A program made the translations under genes and the position numbers. A stretch of 64,000 nt of DNA, taken from positions 240,901 through 304,900 of the forward strand of contig NZ_FOLW01000002.1 of assembly GCF_900112475.1 (NCBI RefSeq). Direction: 5' to 3'. Positions 18,542 to 28,192 of the stretch are shown piece after piece. The notes below the pieces were generated by a model. It worked only from the letters and a program-made list of their open reading frames with translations, searched no databases and was not told the DNA's origin. This DNA comes from Pragia fontium DSM 5563 = ATCC 49100. Its GTDB lineage: Bacteria; Pseudomonadota; Gammaproteobacteria; Enterobacterales; Enterobacteriaceae. Within the stretch, counting starts at the first letter, position 1, and each line of letters opens with the position of its first letter.

Positions 18542-18991
18542 TTAACCACGGGAGTCGTGCAAATTCTCATCTTTACGGCAGTCACCGGATATACACTTAC
18601 CATACAAATACAGGCTGTGGTTGGTTAGTTTAATATTATATCTTTCGGATATATCCCGTTGACGCTGTTCGATCAATTCATCGCTAAACTCAATAACTCG
18701 GCCGCAGTCCAGACAGATTAAATGGTCATGATGATGTTTTTGCGTTAGTTCAAAAACGGATTTACCACCTTCAAAGCTGTGGCGGGTGACAATGCCGGCA
18801 TCATCAAACTGGTTTAAAACGCGATAGACGGTGGCAAGACCAATCTCTTCTCCCATATCGATCAGACGTTTATATAAATCTTCCGCGCTAACGTGATGAT
18901 TCTCAGGCCCCTGAAGTATTTCCAGAATTTTAAGTCTAGGAAGGGTAACTTTCAGTCCAGCCTTCTTCAGTGCGATATTATTATCAGTCAT
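18542..18991 (-). CDS. fur: Ferric uptake regulator
   Basis: Iron-dependent repressor of 149 residues. The winged-helix DNA-binding domain lies at 1-83, with the DNA-contact helix GLATVYRVLNQF. The metal sites are intact: the HHHDH cluster at residues 86-90, Cys93 and Cys96 in CLDC, and Cys133/Cys138. In E. coli fur lies directly downstream of fldA with the small uof ORF; here cstA and ybdD lie between them and no uof-like ORF was recognised. A partial Fur-box-like sequence lies about 130 nt upstream. Confidence 0.96.
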   Translation of the reverse strand: MTDNNIALKKAGLKVTLPRLKILEILQGPENHHVSAEDLYKRLIDMGEEIGLATVYRVLNQFDDAGIVTRHSFEGGKSVFELTQKHHHDHLICLDCGRVIEFSDELIEQRQRDISERYNIKLTNHSLYLYGKCISGDCRKDENLHDSRG

Positions 18992-19564
18992 GCAGATTTC
19001 TTCCTAAATTCGGGACGCCATGAGTCTTTAGCGAACGGTTAACAAAAATATAATATAGCATTATAGGGTCAGATACATGAAATAGGAACCACAAGGTATG
19101 TAGGGGAATCCGATTACACTGATAGCTATCATTATGGTTTTATGGAAATTTCATCTCCACTTTTTTACTTTGCTATTGATTTGCTGAGGCGTATTGAGCC
19201 GTAACCAGCCAATCCTTTCTTAGCCCATCAACAAGTCAATGAGGTTCGATAATTACTAAGAAGGCCAAATGAGGCAGGTTAATTGCCCATTGAGAACCAT
19301 AGTCAAAGCTAACCATGCGATGTGCATTTTGTACAATGACTCATTCACCAGGTTCGCTAACAATAATCAAAATACTTATATAGCGTAGCATGTGATTAGC
19401 CTATTTTTCGATGGTTGTTGCTATAAATGGGCCAATAAGTTTGATATTAGCGCTATCTTGCTCAAAACATGAGAAATAATGTTATCACGCAATCTATGAA
19501 TTATTGGGTTAATGGATTGTTTTAAGCGAAGGATTAATCAATTGGCTTTCTTTGAGGCTGAAAA
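18992..19564. other. fur upstream region, no gene recognised
   Basis: 573 nt of AT-rich sequence. On the minus strand a TATAAT (plus-strand 19060-19065) about 70 nt before fur is a plausible -10. A sequence near 19118-19136 ending ATCATTAT matches the 19-bp Fur-box consensus at 11 positions by my count, and in the right half only; this is weak. No ORF, tRNA or hairpin-plus-T-run was found. Confidence 0.4.
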
Positions 19565-19586
19565 GCCGGTTACGATGGTAACCGGC
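19565..19586 (-). terminator. Terminator of cstA-ybdD
   Basis: Perfect 9-bp stem GCCGGTTAC/GTAACCGGC with a 4-nt loop. On the minus strand it is followed by TTTTC. It lies 16 nt past the ybdD stop. Confidence 0.75.
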
Positions 19587-19602
19587 AAAGGACATAATCT
19601 AT

Positions 19603-19797
19603 TTAACAACAGGGGCCATTGCCTCCGCCGTAGCGTGCTTTCTGACGTTCCCGGAAGAATTCCTCATAGGTCATCACTTCCCGATCCGGATGGGTCAGGT
19701 GCATATGCTGGACGTAATTATCGTAGTCAGGCATACCCACCATTAAACGAGCCGCCTGCCCAAGATAGCGACCTACTTTTGCTAAGTCTTCAAACAT
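19603..19797 (-). CDS. ybdD: YbdD/YjiX family small protein
   Basis: 64-residue protein of the YbdD/YjiX family (DUF466), with the family core [20 protein letters not shown] and the ending GGGNGPCC. In E. coli each CstA/BtsT transporter gene is followed by such a small gene (cstA-ybdD, btsT-yjiX). Here it follows the cstA homologue by about 100 nt on the same strand. Its biochemical role is not established; association with the transporter is inferred from conserved pairing. It ends in two cysteines. Confidence 0.9.
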   Translation of the reverse strand: MFEDLAKVGRYLGQAARLMVGMPDYDNYVQHMHLTHPDREVMTYEEFFRERQKARYGGGNGPCC

Positions 19798-19895
19798 AAG
19801 TATTGGCCTCCTTTTTATGGTGGCAGTATTGCTAAAAACTTTTGCATACTGCCATTTTTATGCTTGGCGATTAATGGTTTTTAGCCATCAGTCAG

Positions 19896-21956
19896 TTATT
19901 GTATTGATGCTGGAAATGGTTGGTAAGGCACTTCATTCGCCGTTGGTTGAGGATTAGCCTTGGCTTTGAAGGCCGTACGCAAACCGAAAACCACCACGCT
20001 GAGCATGACCAACATAAAGAGGATGGTCAGTCCGGCATCTAATTGGTTGTTGAATATCAGCGCGCTCATTTGATCGAGTGATTTAGCCGGAGCCAGAATT
20101 TCACCCTTATCCAAGGATGCCTGATATTTATTCGCCAGAGCCAAGAAGCCAACGCGCGGGTTAGCATCGAATACTTTCTGCCATCCGGCGGTGAGCGTAC
20201 AAACCAGCAGGAAAATAGTTGGGATCACGGCGACCCAGGCATATTTTTCTCGCTTCATTTTGAACAGCACTACTGCGCACAGCGTTAGGGCGATAGCCGC
20301 CAGCATCTGGTTAGCAATACCGAACAGCGGCCACAGGGTATTGATTCCACCTAATGGGTCCACAACGCCTTGATAGAGGAAATAACCCCATGCGGCAACA
20401 CACAGCGCTGTTGCTGTAATGTTGGCAACAAAAGAGTCGGTACGTTTCATTGAAGGGACAAATGTTCCTAGCAGGTCTTGCAGCATAAAACGTCCTGCTC
20501 GGGTACCTGCATCCACCGCGGTCAGAATAAACAAGGCTTCAAACAGGATAGCGAAGTGATACCAGAATGCCATCATGGTTGGGCCAGTAATCTGACTCAG
20601 GATATGTGCCATACCCACAGCCAAAGTAGGAGCACCTCCGGCACGGGAAACAATGGTGGTTTCCCCAACGTCTTTGGCATATTGAACCAGTACGTCTGGC
20701 GTAATGGTAAAGCCCCATGAACTGACAACGGTAGCCGCAGATTCAACCGTTGGTCCTAATATTGCTAATGGGCTGTTCATCGCAAAATAAACGCCAGGGT
20801 CGATAACTGAAGCCGCTATCAATGCCATAATGGCGACAAATGACTCCATCAACATACCGCCATAGCCAATAAAGCGGGCGTGGCTTTCATTCTCTAACAT
20901 TTTGGGCGTGGTACCTGAGGCGATCAGGGCATGGAAGCCGGAGATTGCACCGCAGGCAATAGTAATAAACAGGAAGGGGAATAGATTGCCTGCCCATACC
21001 GGACCAGTACCATCAATAAATTGGGTGGTGGCTGGCATCTCTAGTTTAGGGGCAATAATCACGATACCAATGGCCAAGCCAACGATGGTGCCAATTTTCA
21101 AGAACGTTGACAGGTAATCACGGGGTGCCAGCAGCAACCAGACGGGTAACACTGAAGCAATGCCACCATAGATAATCAGTGCCCAAGTGAGTTCTACCCC
21201 GGTGAGGGTAAAGAAGGGCGCTAGCGTTTCACTTTTAGCCACTTCTCCGCCATAGATAATGGCCAGCATCAGTAGCACAAATCCGATAACGGAAACCTCG
21301 CCGATTTTACCCGGACGAATATAGCGAGTATATACACCCATAAACAGAGCAATCGGAATTGTCACACCAACGGTAAATGCCCCCCATGGGCTGCTAATCA
21401 GAGCTTTAACCACGATTAACGCCAGCACCGCCAGTATGATAATCATAATCATAAAGGCGCCAAACAGGGCAATAACACCGGGCACTTGACCCAGCTCGGC
21501 TTTCACTAAATCACCCAATGAGCGACCGTCGCGACGAGTGGAGACAAACAACACCATAAAGTCTTGAACAGCACCCGCTAGCACCACACCGGCCAGAATC
21601 CAGATCATACCCGGTAAGTAACCCATTTGCGCTGCCAGAACCGGACCGACCAACGGCCCCGCGCCGGCAATGGCTGCAAAGTGGTGACCATAAAGAACAT
21701 ATTTATTGGTTGGGACGTAATCCAGACCATCATTGTGACGATAGGCTGGCGTCATACGAGTGGGATCAAGGCGTAATACTTTATTAGCAATGAATTTACT
21801 GTAATAGCGATAAGCAATTAAATAGACGGATACGGCAACAACAACAATCCAAAGTGCGTTGACCTTTTCACCATTGTTTAATGCAATTATAGCGAGCCCA
21901 CAGGCGCCAAGAATAGCGATTGCAAACCAGATAATATAGGATGCTATGCTGCGCAT
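19896..21956 (-). CDS. cstA: CstA-family carbon-starvation transporter
   Basis: Inner-membrane transporter of 686 residues with about 16-18 hydrophobic helices. Signature blocks: GHHFAAIAGAGPLVGPVLAA near residue 91, AGVVLAGAVQDF, CGAISGFHAL and FGIANQMLAA. The C-terminus (PTANEVPYQPFP) and the short loop lengths look more like CstA (peptide/pyruvate uptake) than BtsT (pyruvate). Substrate choice between these cannot be settled by eye. It is followed by ybdD. Its position between fldA and fur differs from E. coli, where cstA is elsewhere. The 593-nt upstream gap gives room for the CRP control known for E. coli cstA. Confidence 0.9.
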   Translation of the reverse strand: MRSIASYIIWFAIAILGACGLAIIALNNGEKVNALWIVVVAVSVYLIAYRYYSKFIANKVLRLDPTRMTPAYRHNDGLDYVPTNKYVLYGHHFAAIAGAGPLVGPVLAAQMGYLPGMIWILAGVVLAGAVQDFMVLFVSTRRDGRSLGDLVKAELGQVPGVIALFGAFMIMIIILAVLALIVVKALISSPWGAFTVGVTIPIALFMGVYTRYIRPGKIGEVSVIGFVLLMLAIIYGGEVAKSETLAPFFTLTGVELTWALIIYGGIASVLPVWLLLAPRDYLSTFLKIGTIVGLAIGIVIIAPKLEMPATTQFIDGTGPVWAGNLFPFLFITIACGAISGFHALIASGTTPKMLENESHARFIGYGGMLMESFVAIMALIAASVIDPGVYFAMNSPLAILGPTVESAATVVSSWGFTITPDVLVQYAKDVGETTIVSRAGGAPTLAVGMAHILSQITGPTMMAFWYHFAILFEALFILTAVDAGTRAGRFMLQDLLGTFVPSMKRTDSFVANITATALCVAAWGYFLYQGVVDPLGGINTLWPLFGIANQMLAAIALTLCAVVLFKMKREKYAWVAVIPTIFLLVCTLTAGWQKVFDANPRVGFLALANKYQASLDKGEILAPAKSLDQMSALIFNNQLDAGLTILFMLVMLSVVVFGLRTAFKAKANPQPTANEVPYQPFPASIQ

Positions 21957-22450
21957 AGACGCTCCTCCTCGTTATTTAAGAAGATAGATATAAAATTGAA
22001 TTCACGTATTTAGCATGCCGAATGCATATTTATTATAAAGAAATCATAATAATAGAAAGTAAATCTATTCAGGCATGGCAATAAAACAATGTCAGCACTC
22101 CGTCAGATATTATATTATCTCTATGATGTTCCTCTTTATTTATGATCGCGAATGCCTGTCACCCGATGAGGGCTGCATGCAGTGTATTTGCCGTATGATG
22201 TATTTATATAGTTGAAATTCTTTTAATAAACCTATTGCCAATATTAACTGTTAATTTACTAATGGAATTTAACAATTAACAGAGTAAAAATGAGCTATAA
22301 GCTTTTATAGTGTATCAACAGATTTAGAATATGAGTTTGCACTTGCTCACAGGTTAGTAAAATTTTTGATTTAAATCGGCCAATGAAAACCTTATATATT
22401 CTGAGGTAATGGCAAATGCTAATAATTAGAAGGGGATACATTGGTTGGAT
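21957..22450. other. cstA upstream region, no gene recognised
   Basis: About 490 nt, strongly AT-rich. A half-conserved CRP-like element (TTTGC-N6-TCACA) lies near 22336-22351, about 380 nt from cstA, and is too weak to assert. No ORF of convincing composition was found. Confidence 0.35.
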
Positions 22451-22485
22451 ATAATAACCACCAGATACTCTCTGGTGGTTATTAT
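22451..22485. terminator. Hairpin downstream of fldA
   Basis: Perfect 15-bp inverted repeat (22451-22465 / 22471-22485) with core ACCACCAGA/TCTGGTGGT and a 5-nt loop. It lies 65 nt past the fldA stop. The AT-rich stem ends take the place of a true T-run, so it may terminate or stabilise the fldA mRNA. Confidence 0.65.
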
Positions 22486-22549
22486 ATATTTGATTAATTC
22501 TGAATATAGACTACGGGCTTAATATGTCGTACAAATAATAAAAAATAAA

Positions 22550-23065
22550 TCAGGCAAGATTCATTTCATCAATAATTTGTTTAACCCATGCGGATACACG
22601 CTCAGAGGTCAATTCAGGTTGACGATCTTCGTCAATGGCTAAGCCGATAAAATGGTCGTCATCCGCTAAGCCTTTAGAGGCTTCAAAATGGTAGCTGGCG
22701 GTTGGCCAGTTGCCAACAATCGTTGCGCCATGTGGTTCAATAATATCGCGAATAGTGCCCATTGCATCACAGAAATATTCTGCGTAGTCTTCCTGATCGC
22801 CACAGCCAAAGATAGCAACCAGTTTACCTTCGAAATCGATCTCTTCCAGCGTTGGGAAAAAATCATCCCAGTCACATTGTGCTTCGCCGTAGTACCAAGT
22901 CGGAATACCCAGTAGCAGAGTATCAAAGCGTTCGATATCTTCTTTACTGCTTTTGGCGATATCGTGAATTTCTGCGACCTCTTTACCCAGTTGCTTTTGG
23001 ATCATTTTGGCAATGTTTTCAGTATTGCCAGTGTCGCTACCAAAGAAAATACCTACGGTTGCCAT
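22550..23065 (-). CDS. fldA: Flavodoxin 1
   Basis: FMN electron carrier in the cytosol, reduced by flavodoxin reductase and serving radical-SAM enzymes (such as MiaB in this window), IspG/IspH and biotin synthase. 171 residues (E. coli 176). The FMN phosphate loop GSDTGNTE lies at 9-16. The isoalloxazine-stacking segments are PTWYYGEAQCDWDDF near 55 and CGDQEDYAEYFCDAMG near 92. It is a long-chain flavodoxin. It is normally upstream of fur; here two genes intervene. Confidence 0.96.
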   Translation of the reverse strand: MATVGIFFGSDTGNTENIAKMIQKQLGKEVAEIHDIAKSSKEDIERFDTLLLGIPTWYYGEAQCDWDDFFPTLEEIDFEGKLVAIFGCGDQEDYAEYFCDAMGTIRDIIEPHGATIVGNWPTASYHFEASKGLADDDHFIGLAIDEDRQPELTSERVSAWVKQIIDEMNLA

Positions 23066-23188
23066 TGTGTATTACACCTTTATAAATATTAATCAGTCGT
23101 ATTCAATAATATAACATTGTTGACGTTGGTTGGCATCGTTAATCTGTGTCAACCAACATCAGTGATAGAGGGCATATGGTGATTTTTA

Positions 23189-23476
23189 TCATCGCTTACT
23201 CGTCGTTTTTTTATACTCATTTAACAGCAGTAATTCGACCAGTTCGCTGCGGTTGATCCCTTGTTTAGCCGAAAGCTCATCAATGATATCAACGGCGTCT
23301 TGCGATAGTTTCAATTCAACGCGTTTTAAGCCGCGGACTCTATCACGGCGCAACTGATTACGTTTATTGATTCTCAGTTGTTGATCGCGGGATAACGGGC
23401 TGGTTTTAGGTCGCCCCGGTCGACGCTCGTCAGCGAAAAGATCCAGCGTGGTACGATCTAATTGTTCTTTTGCCAT
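23189..23476 (-). CDS. ybfE: YbfE, LexA-regulated CopG-like protein
   Basis: 95-residue basic protein. It matches E. coli YbfE through DRTTLDLFADERRPGRPK and RINKRNQLRRDRVRGLKRVELKL, then diverges in the C-terminal helix. The middle part resembles a ribbon-helix-helix fold. I start at the MAKEQ methionine (23476) by family alignment; six more codons to 23494 are open but not conserved. E. coli ybfE is listed in the LexA regulon, but I found no CTGT-N8-ACAG box in 23477-23651. It is downstream of ybfF on the same strand and upstream of fldA. Confidence 0.88.
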   Translation of the reverse strand: MAKEQLDRTTLDLFADERRPGRPKTSPLSRDQQLRINKRNQLRRDRVRGLKRVELKLSQDAVDIIDELSAKQGINRSELVELLLLNEYKKTTSKR

Positions 23477-23651
23477 ACACTCAAAACACATCATCAGATA
23501 AAGATAAGACTAACCGACCCGTTTAGTCGCCCCAGCAAAACTGAAATTTCACGCGTTAGCGTGGCAGCGGATAATAGCGCAGTAGAATCCGCCCGCCAAT
23601 GGCTAAACTGGGTTATCCGCTAAATGTTGGTTGAATTTCAACCGAGTTAGC

Positions 23652-24401
23652 TCAATTTTGCAAAAATTTGCGAATAATCCGTATAACGTGTTGAGGTTTT
23701 TCGGCATGAACCCAATGCCCACAGCCGGCAACCACGTAGGCTCTGGCCTGTGGAAATTGATGGGCAATGGCAGTGCGATAGCTATCCTGAATATAGGGGG
23801 ATAGCTCACCGCGAATAAAAATCACCGGCTTATTCCATTCTGGCACTGTCTGCCAGCCAATAATATCCCCATAACGCTGCTGCAATACCGGCAAGTTGAA
23901 GCGCCACTCTCCAGCATGAAAGGATTTGAGTAAGAATTGAATAACACCTTCATGTAAGTTTAATTGGCGCATAATTTCCGATGCTTCAGAACGTTGCTTC
24001 ACTCCTGATTGGGTTACGGCATTTAATGCGGCAAAAACATCGTCATGGTGACTTTCCTGATAGGCAACGGGGGCAATGTCGATAACCACTAATTGCTTAA
24101 TTAACGCAGGGGCTAATTCGGTCAGCTTCATCGCCACTTTACCGCCCATCGAGTGGCCTACCAGCGTGATATTCTCCAGTGCCAGCTCGTTCAACAGGGT
24201 AAGCAGGTCTTCTGCCATGACCTGATAATCCATCTCTGATGAATGGGGGGAAAGACCGTGATTACGCAAGTCAACTTGTAGGATTTGGTAATCTTGCTGT
24301 AGGTCTCTGGCCAGAACGCCCAGATTATCTAAACTGCCAAACAGGCCGTGAATAAGAACGATAATCTGACCATTCCCTTGAAGGCGATAGTTTAATTTCA
24401 T
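23652..24401 (-). CDS. ybfF: Alpha/beta-hydrolase esterase YbfF
   Basis: 249-residue serine hydrolase acting on short-chain acyl esters. The oxyanion/HG motif is LIHGLFGS near residue 18, the nucleophile elbow is GHSMGGK (Ser near 87), and the catalytic His is in CGHWVHAEKP near 230. It is divergent from seqA across 96 nt, as in E. coli. A short perfect palindrome (23629-23643, GGTTGAA-t-TTCAACC) lies just beyond its stop codon. Confidence 0.94.
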   Translation of the reverse strand: MKLNYRLQGNGQIIVLIHGLFGSLDNLGVLARDLQQDYQILQVDLRNHGLSPHSSEMDYQVMAEDLLTLLNELALENITLVGHSMGGKVAMKLTELAPALIKQLVVIDIAPVAYQESHHDDVFAALNAVTQSGVKQRSEASEIMRQLNLHEGVIQFLLKSFHAGEWRFNLPVLQQRYGDIIGWQTVPEWNKPVIFIRGELSPYIQDSYRTAIAHQFPQARAYVVAGCGHWVHAEKPQHVIRIIRKFLQN

Positions 24402-24497
24402 AACAATGTCACATATTCAGTTGCTTTACGTTAGAGTATCACGATACGAACTTGTATAATTACCAAGAACACTCTGAAAAAGAATTATAGGACAAAG

Positions 24498-25016
24498 ATG
24501 AAAACTATCGAAGTTGATGAAGAGCTTTATCGTTATATCGCCAGTCATACCTTACATATTGGCGAAAGCGCTTCTGAAATTTTACGTCGGATGCTCAAGC
24601 TGGCACCGGTAGTGGCCGAAAAAAATGAAGAGGCAGTTGTGGTGCCGGAAGTGGCAGCTGCGCCGGTCGATCGTGTTCATAAGGTTCAGAAGCTGCTGAG
24701 TTCCGCAGACTTCAAAGAACAGAAAAAAGCCGTGGATCGTTTTTTGCTGATACTGTCAACGTTATATCATGCTGATAAGCAAAGTTTTTCTGAAGCTACC
24801 GAATCACTGCACGGCCGTACTCGCATCTATTTCTCTCATTCGCAGGAAACGCTGCTAAAAAATGGTCGTCATACCAAGCCTAAAAGCATACCGGAAACCC
24901 CTTATTGGGTTATCACCAATACCAACACCGAACGTAAACGCAGCATGATTGTGCAGATTATGTCTGCGATGCAGTTTACTGCGGAACTGAGTGAAGAGAT
25001 TTGTTTGACGATCTAG
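24498..25016 (+). CDS. seqA: SeqA, negative modulator of replication initiation
   Basis: Binds hemimethylated GATC and sequesters oriC and the dnaA promoter after initiation. 172 residues (E. coli 181). The N-terminal oligomerisation domain MKTIEVDEELYRYIASHTLHIGESASEILRRML is followed by a variable linker. The C-terminal DNA-binding domain contains GRTRIYFSHSQETLLKNGRHTKPKSIPETPYWV, where the GATC-contact residues lie. It is 43 nt ahead of pgm and probably co-transcribed, as in E. coli. Confidence 0.96.
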   Translation: MKTIEVDEELYRYIASHTLHIGESASEILRRMLKLAPVVAEKNEEAVVVPEVAAAPVDRVHKVQKLLSSADFKEQKKAVDRFLLILSTLYHADKQSFSEATESLHGRTRIYFSHSQETLLKNGRHTKPKSIPETPYWVITNTNTERKRSMIVQIMSAMQFTAELSEEICLTI

Positions 25017-25059
25017 TTTTTAATATAAATTTATTTAATTAATTATCAGGGAGAGTCTA

Positions 25060-26703
25060 ATGGCAAATGATCCACGAGCCGGGCAGTTAGCGCGGCAAAG
25101 TGATTTGATTAATATACCTCAGCTGATAGCTGAGTATTATGTTTTACAGCCTGACTGTGAGAATCCTGCGCATTCTGTCAAATTTGGCACCTCTGGTCAT
25201 CGTGGTAGCGCCGGTAGACAAAGTTTTAATGAAATGCATATTTTGGCCATTGCTCAAGCTATCGCTGAGAATCGCGCGATCAATGGTATTACCGGTCCTT
25301 GTTTTGTGGGTAAAGATACCCATGGTTTATCTGAGCCAGCTTTTGTTTCCGTGTTGGAAGTGCTGACCGCAAACGGCATTGATGTGGTGATTCAGCAGAG
25401 TAATGGCTTCACGCCAACGCCGGTTATTTCCCATGCCATCCTCTGTTATAACCGTGAGGGGAAAGCGTCCGCTGACGGTATTGTGATTACGCCTTCCCAT
25501 AATCCACCGGAAGACGGTGGGATTAAATATAATCCACCGAACGGTGGACCGGCAGATACCAATTTAACCCAATGGATTGAAAATCGAGCCAATGAGTTAT
25601 TAGGTAATAAATTGCAGGGTGTTAAACGGCTGACGATGTCGGCAGCACAGCAAAGCGGACATATTCACGCTCAGGATCTCGTTCAACCTTACGTTGAGCA
25701 ATTGGTTCACGTGGTTGATATGCCCGCCATTCAGCATGCTGGGCTATCGATTGGCGTCGATCCGCTGGGGGGAGCCGGTATTGAATATTGGCAGCGTATT
25801 GCTGACTTCTACCGCCTGAATCTAAAATTGGTGAATGACGCAGTTGATCCTTCTTTCCGTTTTATGCATTTGGACCATGATGGTGCTATTCGGATGGACT
25901 GTTCATCCGAATGGGCTATGGCGGGTTTATTAGCGCTTAAAGGTAAGTTCGATTTGGCCTTTGCCAATGACCCTGATTATGATCGCCACGGCATCGTGAC
26001 GCCGAAAGGGTTAATGAATCCGAATCATTATCTTGCGGTATCCATTGATTATTTATTTCAGCATCGTCCTCAATGGGGCAAAGATATTGGTGTCGGTAAG
26101 ACACTGGTATCCAGCGCAATGATCGATCGCGTGGTTGCCAGTCAGGGGCGTAAGCTGGTGGAAGTCCCGGTTGGGTTCAAGTGGTTTGTCGACGGATTAT
26201 TTAATGGTTCTTTAGGATTTGGTGGTGAAGAGAGCGCCGGCGCTTCTTTTTTACGCTTTGATGGCACGCCATGGTCAACGGATAAAGATGGCATCATTAT
26301 GTGTTTACTGGCAGCTGAAATTACAGCGGTGACGGGTAAGAATCCTCAGGAACACTATGAACAGCTCGCTCAGCGTTTTGGTGCGCCGAGTTATAACCGG
26401 ATTCAGGCTCCGGCTACCCATGCACAAAAAGCCATTTTGTCTAAGCTATCCCCTGAAATGGTCACGGAAGATACATTAGCCGGGGATAAAATTACCGCGC
26501 GCCTGACTACTGCGCCAGGAAATGGTGCGGCGATTGGTGGTTTGAAAGTGATGACGGATAATGGTTGGTTTGCCGCCCGACCGTCAGGCACGGAAGAAGC
26601 CTATAAAATTTATTGCGAAAGTTTTTTAGGTAAACAACACCGTGAAAAAATTGAGCATGAAGCGGTAGAGATTGTTAACTCAGTATTAGCTAATGCCAAA
26701 TAA
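25060..26703 (+). CDS. pgm: Phosphoglucomutase (alpha-D-glucose)
   Basis: Interconverts glucose-1-P and glucose-6-P for glycogen, trehalose and UDP-glucose supply. 547 residues. The phosphoserine is Ser146 in [12 protein letters not shown], the metal loop is NDPDYDRHG near 305, and the sugar-binding loop [10 protein letters not shown] lies near 390. The C-terminal phosphate-binding loop [12 protein letters not shown] is intact. It follows seqA and ends before a hairpin terminator. Confidence 0.97.
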   Translation: MANDPRAGQLARQSDLINIPQLIAEYYVLQPDCENPAHSVKFGTSGHRGSAGRQSFNEMHILAIAQAIAENRAINGITGPCFVGKDTHGLSEPAFVSVLEVLTANGIDVVIQQSNGFTPTPVISHAILCYNREGKASADGIVITPSHNPPEDGGIKYNPPNGGPADTNLTQWIENRANELLGNKLQGVKRLTMSAAQQSGHIHAQDLVQPYVEQLVHVVDMPAIQHAGLSIGVDPLGGAGIEYWQRIADFYRLNLKLVNDAVDPSFRFMHLDHDGAIRMDCSSEWAMAGLLALKGKFDLAFANDPDYDRHGIVTPKGLMNPNHYLAVSIDYLFQHRPQWGKDIGVGKTLVSSAMIDRVVASQGRKLVEVPVGFKWFVDGLFNGSLGFGGEESAGASFLRFDGTPWSTDKDGIIMCLLAAEITAVTGKNPQEHYEQLAQRFGAPSYNRIQAPATHAQKAILSKLSPEMVTEDTLAGDKITARLTTAPGNGAAIGGLKVMTDNGWFAARPSGTEEAYKIYCESFLGKQHREKIEHEAVEIVNSVLANAK

Positions 26704-26776
26704 GTTGGGTTAGTGTCTGAGAACAGGGTGCAGCATGAGTAACATCCTTTAACCATCAGCACGACCATGGTTGTTT

Positions 26777-26814
26777 AAATCCGGTGCGTTAGATTATAAC
26801 GCGCCGGATTTTCA
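26777..26814. terminator. Terminator between pgm and the EamA gene
   Basis: AAATCCGG-t-GCGTT and AACGC-g-CCGGATTTTC form an interrupted 13-bp stem around a 7-8 nt loop. A-rich and T-rich edges on both sides suit two convergent genes. Confidence 0.7.
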
Positions 26815-26841
26815 TTTCAGCTTGGTGTAAATCGTTAACCG

Positions 26842-27270
26842 CTAGCCTAATGCCACCAGCAGCGCACCAACGGAAATTAAGCCGATGCCAATGCCGGTGA
26901 ACAATGTCACTTTTTCACCAAACAAAATAACCGCGAAAATCACGGCAAAAACGACGCTGAGTTTATCTATTGGAGCTACCTGAGAGACGGTTCCATACTT
27001 GATAGCCATAAAATAGAATAACCATGACAGCGCGCCAGCGATGCCGCTAAAAATAATAAACATCAGCGCCTTGCGATCGGCGAGAATCTCGCTGACTAAT
27101 TCTAGCTTCCCCTGAACCACAACCACACCAACCAGAAAAATCGCCATCACAATCGAGCGAATGGCTGTAGCGGTATTGGCATCCAGATGCTGCAAACCTA
27201 TTTTGCCAAATATAGCGACGAATGCGGCGGTAATTGCCGATAACAGCGCATAGATAAGCCAGGTACTCAT
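26842..27270 (-). CDS. Small EamA-domain (DMT superfamily) membrane protein
   Basis: 142-residue hydrophobic protein with about five transmembrane helices, made of one EamA repeat (LLSAITAAFVAIFGKIGLQH, and the ending GIGIGLISVGALLVAL). This single-repeat type occurs widely and would act as a dimer. The substrate is unknown. It is convergent with pgm and stands alone behind a 222-nt divergent promoter region. It has no counterpart at this place in E. coli. Confidence 0.85.
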   Translation of the reverse strand: MSTWLIYALLSAITAAFVAIFGKIGLQHLDANTATAIRSIVMAIFLVGVVVVQGKLELVSEILADRKALMFIIFSGIAGALSWLFYFMAIKYGTVSQVAPIDKLSVVFAVIFAVILFGEKVTLFTGIGIGLISVGALLVALG

Positions 27271-27492
27271 TTTTTGTCCTTTATTGTTTTCTTGCTGTGA
27301 TTCATAGATGAATAACCTTAACGATAATAAGACTAATTCTCAATGCCGGGCAAGCTGTAACGAATAGAAAACGTTAATTAAGTATGCCCGTTGTTTATTT
27401 GAATTAATGCCGCAATTTTATTATCTGCAACTGGAGTAGGAGGCGTTAGCTGATTATGTTACGTGAATCATTAATCATACTAAGGATAAACC

Positions 27493-27705
27493 ATGACAGG
27501 ACGACCTAAGATCAATGACCAACAGGCGCTGTTTTTACAGCGTAATATTTATCAACATCTGCATAATACCGTATTGCAGGCGGCGCTAACGGGAATGGAT
27601 GAGGTCACTACCAGTAGAACAGTGGTGCAAAAAATAGTACAGCAAATGGTCGATGATAAAGTTTCCGCCAGCATTCAGACAAACCCTGGTAGGTCGCCGC
27701 GATGA
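27493..27705 (+). CDS. Unknown small protein A of a coupled pair
   Basis: 70-residue protein that I do not recognise. It is hydrophilic, predicted helical and rich in Gln (QQALFLQRN, VVQKIVQQMVDD), with basic ends (MTGRPK, PGRSPR) and no Cys and no membrane segment. A good AAGGA lies 8 nt before the ATG. Its stop overlaps the next start as ATGA, so the two are translationally coupled. Typical codon use and the strong Shine-Dalgarno argue for a real gene. The position, between pgm and ybfA, is occupied by speF/potE/kdp genes in E. coli. Confidence 0.7.
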   Translation: MTGRPKINDQQALFLQRNIYQHLHNTVLQAALTGMDEVTTSRTVVQKIVQQMVDDKVSASIQTNPGRSPR

Positions 27706-28061
27706 CAACATGCGAATCTCAACTCTATTTTACTCATCAATTTATCAACATGTTGACGGATGGTGTTAATCGTTCAGTCATTAATCTTGACTGGATCCGA
27801 CAAACGCTATTACCGAATATTCAGCGTTACCCTCATCAGGGGCGATTGTTTCTTAACCGAACTGCCACCAATAGTGATAACCAACGTCTGAGATGGCAGC
27901 TTGCTCAGCGATTTAACTGCTATGAGCTGAGAGAGATGAGTGAAAATGGTTGGCTGATACTCTACTTAAATGAGTTACCTCGCGTTTATTTATTGGCGTT
28001 AATCCCGTTATCTTTATCCGACAATCAGGATTTTGAGAGTGAATGGCGAGAGGCTGATTAA
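27702..28061 (+). CDS. Unknown small protein B of a coupled pair
   Basis: 119-residue protein with no family I recognise. It is mixed alpha/beta in appearance and soluble, with aromatic and Leu-rich strands toward the C-terminus (WLILYLNELPRVYLLALIPLSL) and an acidic tail (DFESEWREAD). Two Cys (4 and 73) are present. It begins inside the stop codon of the preceding gene (ATGA overlap), which implies stoichiometric synthesis and possibly a complex. No terminator is obvious in the 130 nt before ybfA. Confidence 0.7.
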   Translation: MTTCESQLYFTHQFINMLTDGVNRSVINLDWIRQTLLPNIQRYPHQGRLFLNRTATNSDNQRLRWQLAQRFNCYELREMSENGWLILYLNELPRVYLLALIPLSLSDNQDFESEWREAD

Positions 28062-28192
28062 TAATTTGATAATAACTGGTCGGATCAGTTGAGTGTATCT
28101 CTGCAATGCGTTAAGATAAAAAGTATATTGAGTCATCACATTAATCACATTGCGATTGATTTTGTCGATCTGTTTATAAAGGAGGGCATGCT

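Noticed and set aside
19118..19136. Fur box upstream of fur
   Set aside because: Only the right half matches well (11 of 19 by my count), and it lies about 55 nt upstream of the likely -10, so I mention it only within the intergenic note.
23477..23651. LexA box upstream of ybfE
   Set aside because: E. coli ybfE is LexA-controlled, but no CTGT-N8-ACAG sequence is present here.
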